Source of the DNA: Owenia fusiformis
Taxonomy: Eukaryota; Annelida; Polychaeta; Sabellida; Oweniidae
NCBI GenBank assembly: GCA_903813345.2
Contig: CAIIXF020000007.1
Location: forward strand, 12,818,714 to 12,878,713
Direction of reading: 5' to 3'
DNA: 60,000 nucleotides
The notes under the pieces were generated by a model that did not search any database, was not told where the DNA came from, and saw only the letters and a program-made list of their open reading frames with translations. Positions 13,801-25,800 of this stretch are shown in pieces; within the stretch, counting starts at the first letter, position 1, and each line of letters opens with the position of its first letter. The position numbers were made by a program, and so were the translations under genes.

Positions 13801-16800
13801 GGATGAAAAATCATGAATTTCTGAACCTCATATAAGTATAATAGTTGACAGCAAGTTGTTTGAAATCACTTAAAGTAGTGAGATCCATTTATACTAATGT
13901 ACATTTATTGAAACAGGATTAACTGTTTTATGAAACCTTATATGGCATTAGTATGTGCTATTCATGTATTTCTACCTGTTATTGCATCTGTCAACAGTTT
14001 CAACCAATTCTCATTGTTGTAGTCAACATCAGGAACCCATCTGATGAACTTTGGGACTTCAGTTCTTTGCACTCCTTTTCTAAGTACAATGGTGAAGCGT
14101 GTGTTTTCATCAATCATCTTTCTCAATGACTGCATTGCTTCATACATTGGCCAGTTTTTCTTATTTGATTCTTTGGTAAGAAGCAGGACCATGCGCATGG
14201 ACTTTTCCATCTTCTCAGGGATCTCCTGTATTGGGTCACCTCCTATTCGAAAGTCTCGGTCATATAGCATCAACTTGAATCCAAGACCTTTTAAAACCCC
14301 AGCTAATTTGTCTGCATCTTCCTGGTTTTCACTAGCATAGGCAAGGAACACATGATATTCCTTGCCTTCTGGTAAATTCCTGATGGCTTGATCAGCCATG
14401 GTTCAATCTATAAAACATATTTATTGTTAGACACTGATATACATTGAAAACATTTCTGGTGTAGAGGCTACCCTCTTTTGTCAACCAAACATATAGATAG
14501 CACCCAGGCTGGTCCTGTAACCATTGTAACCATTTTTATTATTATACAAATATTATACAAATATTGAATTCTGTGGAGTTGAATAATTGTATATATTTCT
14601 GAAGGTGTATTCGCCGCAGCCCATCGAAACTTTTCTTTGAAGGACATCCCAATACAACTTCACCGTCTGTCATATCGGATTAAAATACTTTTTACTAAAT
14701 TCCTAGGAATTTAGTGATGTGACGTCATTTTAATTGAATATACAAGTATAGTGGTATTCACTTAAAATGACGTCACTGCCAGTGAATACACTCTTCACAT
14801 GATTTCTAAGCAGGGAAACATGGAATACCTCTATATATTTTTAGTCACGTGGTATCTAATTGACCAATGAGAAAAGAGTATCACGACATGGAAATAATAA
14901 TTGATTCTATTGAGGTGAATACCTGTGCATCTTTCACAAGTGATATTCCATGAAGCCCGAAGGGCTAGTGGAATATCATCTTGTGAAAGTGTTACAGGTA
15001 TTCACCAAAAATAGAATTAAATATTTGTTTCATTATTCACTGCTATATTCCTCACTCACATTAATGGAATAACAAACTATTGATGTCTAATTATTAATAA
15101 TCATAAGAATGTACTCCCAGGGAAAATATCACATTTATCACAATATACATGTCGGTATCAATATATGACAATAAAAGTTAGCTTATTCAATTTGCAATTC
15201 AACAGTAAACTTTCTCTTGAAAGATAAATCGGCCAGATTTGTTGAATTTTCTTGCAGAAATCGCCTACTCCCCCCTCCATCCATTTTGTCTGATCATAGG
15301 GCATGTGTATAAGGAATCATTATGTGAGCCTAAAGAATGTTGCCATTTCTGAAGATTTGTTGTAATTATTAATCAATTGATTAATACATGTTTATTTAAT
15401 GACATATTTGGTGAAAGTTGATCAAAATGATTGATACTGATCCCATCAGCCATTGTGAACATGGATTAAGAATAGCATTACAATTCACCACACTAATTTT
15501 TTACATTCTAATATGCTTATTTTTAAAAATTTATCCTGCATAAAAATGATTTTCAATTGTCATTTCTTCCATTTAGAATAATTTTCTAAGTTCTTAATAC
15601 TGTAATAGGTACAAATCCTTTAATCATAATAGTACTCGTATCTGTAAATTATACAGAGTACTGAACCTAGGAATATACAGGTAATTAAGACGCTTATATT
15701 TTTTCTTACCCTATCTTTTGGTTGATGCAGCTAGTTTTAGGGGGTTCCCCTTGATAGAAAATCATTGAAACTTTATGAGTCATACTTTCTTGTGTCATGT
15801 TGTGCCCCAGTTTGAGTCAAAAGATCAAAAACACCAGATATTAATAATTAATCAATAATATATTTTACATTATTGTTCCATTGATAGTTCCATACATTCA
15901 AAATATTATAATGCGAGCGTATACTTTGGTAAATACATGATCAACGGGCAATATTTATTAAATATTGGAGGGTCTGGGCATAGGTGAGAGTGAAAGAATG
16001 GAGTCTGGTAGAGTAATTAATCAGATATCAAAGTGTGCACTCCCTTGGAAGCATCGTAGGGAAACATGTTGTAAACTAGCATTGTCACAGATTTAAATTG
16101 GCTCTGTTATACAGAATTGGCAAATCACCACAAACCAGGTGCCAAATAAAAGTAATTTGTGGCCCATTATGGAACAGTAAGTCATACAGTTAACAATGCT
16201 GGTAAAATAGAGCTTCTTTTACCATGTAATATTAAATTTGGTAAAAGTAAGCACCGATCTTTTCTCCACATTTAAAGATAATTTGATTTCATAAAAATTC
16301 TTAAAGTTAAAGCCACTCTTGGTGGTCAAGCAATTAAAAAGATGTGAACCCAATTTCATAGCATTTATCACCCTTTAAACAAGACCCTCCATATGTTTCA
16401 GTGAAGGAGAACCCATGTGGTGTTAACAATGGCGGGTGTAGTAACCTATGTCTCCTTAAGCCTGGTGGATATGACAGAGCTTGCGCTTGCCCTGAGTACC
16501 ACTATCTTGCAGCCGACAAGAGGACGTGTCTTTCCAACTGCTCAGCATCTCATTTCTCATGCAAAAGTACATCCAAGTGTATTCCTTTCTGGTGGCAATG
16601 TAACGGGCAGAATGATTGTGGCGATAATTCTGATGAAGTGGATTGTGGTAAGTGAAATTATTGAAAATTATATTTTGGTGTTGATATATGATATTTTATA
16701 AGGAAAGCATGTCATGGTAGCACCATCCGGAATCCATTGGAAAGTACTGGTACAGGTTACACAAGTATTTTGACAAAATATTCATTACAAAACTCTTTTG

Positions 16801-19800
16801 TCAAAATCCATTGTAATGAAGCAATCAAACCTGACGTAACTCTGGCCACTTCCATGGAAGCGTCCCTAGTTTCCTAGAAAGTATCCCAAGTAGGCAATCC
16901 ATATAGGACACCAAGCTTGACTACCTTGCACGATTCAGCTATTACCATATTAGGATAAAAGAAATTAACAAAAGTATTTGTAATATCTGAAATATCTCAT
17001 TCCTATAGCACACAATCCTTGTTTACTAACTTTACAGTTCTTCTGTGTTTAAATATTTTAAGTAAAACATTGATTTAGTTTAAGTGTTAACTTATTTAAA
17101 GATTGCTATATCTGCTTTCAGTATCCTAACCATTCCATAATAATTTAAACCCTTGTTTTGTGGGATTGTTGAATCTCATGGGTTTTATGATCATAACATT
17201 GTATTGATATTATTTGATATGTCCTACCCAGTACCCAATGCCCACTAATGTGCATGCTATTGGTGATTGGCTTTGTTGTGGGTCAGTTTAAAATTGGTTC
17301 TATTTGTTTCTATGTTGTAGCATCTGGCGAGGGTGAGAATTTTTTTGTTCAACTTATGTGTCAAAATACATTATCTTGTGTAATTGTGGTCATGAGTAGA
17401 ATCCAATGAGTTAGGGACCTGTTATACTGTACGTATGTTGAACACTCAGTATAAAGGGAACTGTATACCTTGGATACATTGTGTGGTCATATAAAACAAT
17501 CCTTATGTCAACAATTCTTAAACCGAAAAAATAAGAATTATATTTGGTCATAATGATTTTTTATGTGACTACTATGCCATCTATTGGTGGCTGACAGGGG
17601 TTGTGCAGAAACATCAATAATTTTAAACAATTAAAATGTAGCATTGTTAGTATTCATTAGAATTCTTCCAAATGAAGCACTTCCCCAATTGTATGGACAA
17701 TAACTCTATTGTACAGATTTGTGCCTTATGGGCATAGGGCTTCTGTTTGGACAATAACTCTATTGTACAGATTTGTGCCTTATGGGCATAGGGCTTCTGT
17801 TTGGACAATAACTCTATTGTACAGATTTGTGCCTTATGGGCATAGGGCTTCTGTTTGGAAAGGAGTTTCTAATAGTCTTGTACTTTCCGAGTGCTTGGAT
17901 CTTATCAAATTATAATTTTCTTCTTATATTCTTATTAGCATTATTTCTCTTAAACTTAAATTTAACTTTCATACTAGGCCTTCATACATTTTTTGATAAC
18001 ATCACAGCTATTGATGTATGTACAAAACCCTGATTAGGTAAGCAAGCCACTCTTAGTAAGGACTACATACTTCATTGTTCAGTGTTGTATAGTATTATGT
18101 TTTCTTTATTTTTAACGAACATTGTAGTTCTGTAGATTTGATCATAAAACGTGGATTGATGAGATGTTAAAATACATTTCGAAACAAGATATTGATATAA
18201 TCTGCCACATACAAAGAGTTTTGAGATAAGAGATTTGGGTCATATAGATTAAAGGTGGGGTTGAGTGGATGATAAACTAAAATGTTTATTATTATATTAT
18301 ATGTTGACATTTTGGAAAAATCGCTAATTATTCCCTTATGCATGACTCTTATTTATTTTCTCTTATGCTTGTGATCTATTTATTGCCGTCTTTATTTATG
18401 AATAGAAAATAATCGTTGCACCCTCTGTATCTATACACTCGTACTAGATTCTACTGGCGATGCCAAAAATGTATCGTTATTCAGGGAATAATTGTACAAT
18501 AATGTAATCTAATATCAATGAATCATTCTTTTATTCTTCCCATGTTGTTATAACTTAATATTAGGTTTTTGCCAATACAGTATACAGACAGTTATAACAC
18601 ATCAATCTTTTTTCCTGCTCTCTATAGTCTACCTTACAGGCAAAGAAAAACATTGCCACTGAGGCATTTCTTGGACTGTTAGTAAGACTAGTGTAGTTAA
18701 TATAATTAAAAATACTCCAAATCGGACTATGGTAATTATATTTGAAACATTAAGATAAGTATTAAGATGCAAATATTAAAAAGTGAACCTTTGGAAAATC
18801 AACATACGATAAGTGTAGAAAATTAATCATCATTCGTTTCGACTAAAAACTTTTTGGCAAAAAAAACATTTTTTTACTTATATGAACAAATAAATTCAGT
18901 GATTATTGCCCAAACAAATGAATTAATTTAACTTGTTTATAGTCAATACAGTGATTATTGCCCATAGTGTTAGTCATTACGGTTATGAAGCATATTAGCA
19001 AGTCAAGACACATTGATCTTAGCAGATTATTTAGCAATTTAAGCCTTAATGAATCTAACAATATTGTCATTAACCATGAGTGGTAATACCTGAATGAAAC
19101 CATCTAATCCATAACATCCCAACTCCATCCCTTGTGTTGCTCATTGTAGGTGTCTTCCATTGCAAACAACCTATGCTATTCCAATGTGCCAATGCCAACA
19201 ACTCAGATGATTGTGTTCCTCCTACTGAGATATGTGATGGAGTACAACAATGCAGTGATGGCTCAGATGAAGCCAAGTGTGGTAGGTGGCAATCACATTA
19301 TTCCAAAATGGAAATATTCAGTGTGTTGAATTCAGTATCATATAATAATTAATAATATCAGTATATATATTAAAAATTAATCAGTAATATATTCAGTGGT
19401 GGCATGAATGAATCATACGATGCCATAAATGGAAATATTCATTCATTTCAATGAATATGATACCACTTTTTAAAACATGGTGAACTATTTTGCAGCCTAA
19501 TAGAAAGATTGATGTATCTTTTGAGAAACTAAATCCCAGCTTAATGAATTGCCAAGTGACATTGACATAAATAATTATTAAACAATAAAATACTTTTACG
19601 CGTACATGTATTTGAAAATATCTACTTGTACTGTGTTTCAATTAGAAAATTATCAAAAAAGGTATTTTAAATTACAATATTTTTATATTGTTAAATCACA
19701 ACAATGGTGCAATATTTTCTGAAAGAGTTTTAAATATTATTAACCACTTGCTCATTAAATCAAGATTATTAACGTTCATATTTACAGAGACGTATATGTG

Positions 19801-22800
19801 CATGGAGAATCAGTTTAAATGCCACTACAAGTCTGAGAACTTCACTGAGAACAAGTGTATTCCAAAGTCAAAACGCTGCGACAATAATCCAGATTGTGCA
19901 TTTGGAGTTGACGAGCAGGGTTGCAGTAAGTTGAATTTGTATATTTTATAAAATTGATTTCTGTTAAATTAATATTTGAAACTGTTGTCATACTGATCTT
20001 CTTCAAATTATCATTTTTACCTGCTCTCTGTATTTTCTTCCTTATCAGGTAAGCTCGTTTGAGGCAAAGCTTGAGGTCATTTTAGGCAGAGCTTGAGCTC
20101 ATTTGAGCCAGAGCTTGAGCTCATTTTAGCCAAAGCTTGAGCTCATTTAAGCTAGAGATTGAGCTCATTTGAGCCAGAGCTTGAGCTTATTTTAGCTTGA
20201 GCTCATTTGAACCATAGGTTGAGCTCATTTCACAGATTGAGTTTCCTTGGATGGCAAATTCTGCTTCTATTAGATCAACGAACAAGTCACATGTCAAAAT
20301 CTCCTTGTTTTTTCAGCCCATGCCAAATGTGCAAGTAACCAGTTTCAATGCAATATTACTAAGCAATGTATCCCATATGTGTGGCGCTGTGATAAAGACC
20401 ACGACTGCGGGCCAAATGACACGTCAGATGAACCAGAATCCTGCATGGAGGAGAAGTGCCGACCTAACTTCTTCCAGTGCAATTCAACAGGACGTTGTGT
20501 TCCGTTGTCATGGAAATGTGATGGTGATGATGATTGTTCAGATGGTAGCGATGAACCTGAAGATGAATGCAGTAAGTAGCATAAAATATTCACAACATAA
20601 ATCAGGGCTCACGCTAGGCTTTTAGACTGTGGCGTAACACCACACTCTATTTAGCTCCCACCACAATCTATTGGCAAATCATGATTAATCCCACAGTGTA
20701 AACTTGACTGAATACACAATGTAAATATGATTTATCACAATTGAACAATTATGCTAAAGATGATTCCACTACTCCCTAAATATTTCCTGGTGAGAGCCCT
20801 GTAAATTCTGATTTCTTTTATGTAAAGGACGATTCTCGGTTTGGAGAACGAAGTTCATCAATCTAAATGAGCATTATCCCTGCTTCGGACAAATTTGATT
20901 TTTTTTACATAATATAGATTTGAATGTCCTCTTTTGAATAGTCATAATTTAATTTGGGTAATATTTCTAGATTTTTCTCAAAAAAAATATTAGCGCAGTA
21001 CACTGATGAACTTCTTTCCCCAAATCGAGACTTGTATTTTATCAAAATCGGTCTAATTGAGCGTTATCCCTGCTCCAGACCAATTTGATATTTTTATCCC
21101 ATCGAACGAAGTTCGGAGGGATATAGGGAACGCCTCCGTCCGTCCGTCCGTCCGTCCGTCCGTCCGTCCGTCTGTCCGTCCGTCCGTCCGGGCAATAACT
21201 CAAATACCGTTGGCCCGATTTTGTTCATATTTCGTACACATATACCCTATGGGGGTAGAAGTTCTGCTCGAAAGCCGTTTTTCAAAATGGCCGCTCATTT
21301 CAAAATGGCGGCCATTTTAGTGACGATTTTACAGTAATTTTGGTGCAATATGTAAAACTGTAATAGCAATATGTTTTAAATGTAAAAAAAATTATAAAGG
21401 ACATTAATAATGCTACAAATGTAGATATTAAAAAGCACATGTCAGCCATCTTGAAAATGGCGGCCTTTACTCGTCATTTTACGATTTTTGCTGTAACTCT
21501 AAAAATAGTGGAGCGATTTTGTTCATATTTGGTGTGTGAATACTATAAGCATTGCACACTGTCTAAAGACACTTTTGGTAGAAGGCGGCCATTTTGGAAA
21601 ATGGCCGCCATTTTAACATATTTTATTCGAAAAGTAGTGGAGCGATTTTGTTCATATTTGGTATGTGAATACTATAAGCATGGCACACTGTCCTATGACA
21701 CTTTTGGTAGAAGGCGGCCATTTTGAAAACAATTTTGAAAATGGCCGCCATTTTAGCGTATTTTACTAATACTCGAAAAGTAGTGGAGCGATTTTGTTCA
21801 TATTTGGTATGTGAATACTATAAGCATGAAACACTAGTCTATTTCTAATGACACTTTTGGTAGAAGGTGGACATTTTGAAAAATGGCCGCCATTTTAACG
21901 TATTTTACTATAACTCGAAAAGTAGTGGAGCAATTTTGTTCATATTTGATATGTGAATACTTTAAGCATGGCACATTGTCTAATAAAACTTTGGGGAGTA
22001 GTCCGCCATTTTGAAAAATGGCCACCATTTTTAGGTGTGTTATTTTACAAGTACGTGTGCGATTTTTCAAAAACTTTTAGAGGTGGCTACTTAAAAGCAT
22101 ATTATTTCTTCTGATGACAACTTGGCTAGTGAGCAACCATTTTGAAAATGGTGGCCTTTCTGTTGTGTTGTTTTATGATATTTGCGCTTCGTTTGTAAAA
22201 ATGCCAGCCATTTCTGTTCGATGGGATTCGCTACGCTTTGGCGTTGCCGTTGTTCTGGTTACATCTTGTAGATTTAAATGTCCTCTTTTGAATATTCATA
22301 GTTTAATTTGGGTAATATTTCTATATTTTTCATGAAAAAAAATATTAGCCCAGGAGACTGTTCTCCAAACCGAGAATCGTCCTTTACATGAGAAGATATA
22401 ATTCCAAGAGTCATTTATTCCTCAGTTAATATAGTAATCTGCAGTAGTTCACTGGAGACTTTATTCACATCAGGACAATCCAAATATCTTGAACCTCATA
22501 TAGGATATTACAGAGATAATATATTACATTGCAGAATCTAATACATGTGAGCCAACGTACTTCCCTTGCGACAATGGCAAGTGTCTTCCTGGTAGATGGC
22601 GCTGTGATTATGATTTTGACTGCGATGACCATTCAGATGAGAAAGATTGTCAGGTACTTTTTTGCAAGATTCACGACTGAGGTTGAAAACATGATTGAAA
22701 AAAATTAATATATTGGAATTCAGTCCATTGCCCGATAGACAACTCTTTCCAAGCTCATTCTTAAAATGAAAAGTGATTGCCCAATTTAACATAATGGCAT

Positions 22801-25800
22801 TCAGTCCATTGCCCAATGGGCAAATCATTTCCAAGTTCATTACCAAGAGTGAAAAGAGATTGCCATTGGGCTGTAAGGCTGCTGTGAGTTTTGAATCCTG
22901 GCTTTTTCATAGTTCTCATAATATTATCTCATAATGTTATGTTATATTATTAGTTATCTTATGATGTTGCCTCATATTAGTTATCTTATAACGTTATCTA
23001 ATATTAGTTATCTTATAATGTGTTATAATTCTGCCAATCAAGTATTAATGTAAGTTGTGAATTTAGAGAGTTGTACTCCATTCCATTATCCAATTTTAAT
23101 TATTAAAGAGGCTCTATGCCATAGGATAGCACAATCAAGACCCCTCTGGACCTTTTTGCATATTGAGTTTCACCACATATATACCCATCTACTTACCAAA
23201 GAAGAAGTCCCAAATCCCCCTCTTTCAGTGTTAATTTTGCGATTGTACTGGCCGATCTAATTATTTTTGAAGAAATTAATTCAATCTGAAGTGTGAATTT
23301 TCCGGGGGAAGGTCCTCCTGTTATCTGATTGGTCGTTGAATTTGTTAATCATAAGCGCTTGGGTGACTCAATGGGGATTCCCTTGATAGCCGGGGAATCA
23401 ATTGTGTTTAATTGCCGATAGTTTGGCAATAATATACCCAAAAGTTATTCTCAAGATATATCCATGGTATGTGAGATATTACATGAGCAATAACAATAGG
23501 ACATCATTGATTGTCTGGGGAGAAACCTATGGCATAATGCATCTTTAAAGGCATCTATGCGTTCATTTTTCTGTATGTTTTACTGAATGACAACTTTGTT
23601 TCATGTTTTCAGCCACGTAATTGCTCTGAGAGTGAATGGCAATGTGAGAGCAACAATCGCTGTATTCCTGGGCGCTGGAAGTGTAATGGCCAAGCTGACT
23701 GTGACGATGAATCAGACGAGTCAGTTAAGAACTGTGGGGACGACAAAGGTATGTTGCAAATGACCTGTATTCAGGGGTCAGCTCAAACTACAAAAAGTGG
23801 TCATGTTTGATTTGAAACAAGAATGTACATTGACCTTTGACCCTATTTTAAATGGATATCACCATTAAATGTTCATTTGGTGAGGTTAAGTGGAAATGAA
23901 ACTGCCTATTGTCTTAACTTATCTCATATCCATTCAGGTGACAATAGAACTGGACGTTCCCAATAAGATATCTCTGCCCTGTTTCATTAGTGCCAATTCA
24001 CAAAATGGTGTCATTTTATCATTTTACTCTTTGATATTGCGTTTGATTTGTCCTACTCTTTTTCAGGAAATTGTCCCCTCACTGACAACTTTAAATGTGA
24101 AAACAGTAGTTATTGCATTCCGCAACGTTGGAAGTGTGATGGTACGTTAGATTGTGTTGACGGAAGTGATGAGAAAGCGTGTGACAGAAACTGTACTGGA
24201 GAGCAGATGATGTGTGACAATTCTGTCTGTGTGCCTTTAAAATGGAAGTGTGATGGCTTCGATGATTGTGGCGATAACAGCGATGAAAAGCCGAGCATGT
24301 GCCGTGAGTCAATTTTATCAAACTTTAAACTATCCTGTATGTTTTCATTTTGTAAATCAATACAATTATGTCAAGAAAGATTTACAGCATAAAATAGTTT
24401 TCGTAACAATTCACCATTTGCTGGTGCTTCAGTATAACAAAGTTTTGCATTATGTACTGGACCACCCCCCCCCCCTACTACTAGTTGAAAAAGAAGAGTG
24501 GTAATATGTAACTCAACATATGCTGCAGAATGAGTAAAAATCACGCATAATAAAAAGTACTTTTTGAATACAGGTAACTACACATGTTTGGCTGGCTATT
24601 TCAAATGTCGCCATAGTCACACATGTATCCTCAAGTCAAAGGTTTGCGATGGGACGTCAGATTGTGGACATAGCGACAACTCTGACGAGAGTAACTGTCG
24701 AGAGCTGATCTGTAATTCTTGGGAGCAGAAATGTGATACAAGCAACCAGTGTATTGATATGAACAAATGGTGTGACAAATATAACGACTGCGTGGACAAC
24801 TCTGATGAAAATGCAGAACTTTGCAAGATTAAAGGTAACAAACTTTAAAAAATGATTTTAAATAACTTTATTTCAGTTTGCTGACATGTTGAATTTACTT
24901 ATTGTATGAAACTCCCTAAATGGACGTATCAGTGCATAGATCAAACTTTTTACATGAGCAACTAAAATATTAAATTTTATGTAAATTCTACATTGAACTT
25001 TGAAATTTTGTGTTGCAGATACTACTTGTAGCCCAGGGCATTGTGGTAAGGATGCCACATGCTGGCAGTCAAATTTTGGTGCAAGGTGTAAGTGCTCTGA
25101 GGGCTTCCGATTGATCCGCGATAACCAGTATGATGTTGATCACTGCGTTGACATTGATGAGTGCCAGGAGTATGGGAGATGCAGTCAGCGCTGTCACAAC
25201 AAGCAACCTGGCTACACATGCCTATGCGACAAAGGTTATCTCAGTGTACATAATATCATGGGCTCGACTCAAAAAAGGAAACACTGTAAAGGTACTTGCT
25301 GTTCACTACAACGTATTACATGAGCCATTTGGTAATGTGATTTCATAGCATGAAAATGGGTAATTTGTCTCAGAAAGTCAGAGCATTTATCTCCAGTTAT
25401 TTTATAATCACATTTCAGAGATCATTTGTGAGATTTTGAGCCTTGGGATGATTTGTTATGTATTGGACGAGAAGTCAGAGATGAATGACAGGAAAACCTG
25501 TTTAGTCCAGATGCCAATGGACCAGCTAAAACTGTTTGAATTGGCAGGTGTTCACATTTCAAGATTTTTAACATGGAAAAAGTGTTCACGTTGAGAGGTG
25601 TTCAGATTTCAGAGGTGTTTGGATATACGAGGTTTTAATGTACCTTTTATTAATAGATGAGGGCTGGAGTTGAGGGGCCAGATACTGATCTCTTTATTCC
25701 ATTGCAGCAAGTGGTCCTCCCCCATATGTCCTTCTGGCTGTGGAGAATGAACTGAGAATGGTACAAGTCAGTCAGACACAGACCTACAGGGATTACGCAA

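Noticed and set aside
17709-18033. Small + strand open frames near the 54-bp repeat
   Set aside because: The first depends on the three-copy periodic repeat; neither has LRP1-like sequence or fitting splice sites.
21057-21726. + strand frames with SVRPSVRP and EFAIMAAIL-like peptides
   Set aside because: They fall in the CCGT microsatellite and palindromic modules of the Helitron-like element, not in a gene.
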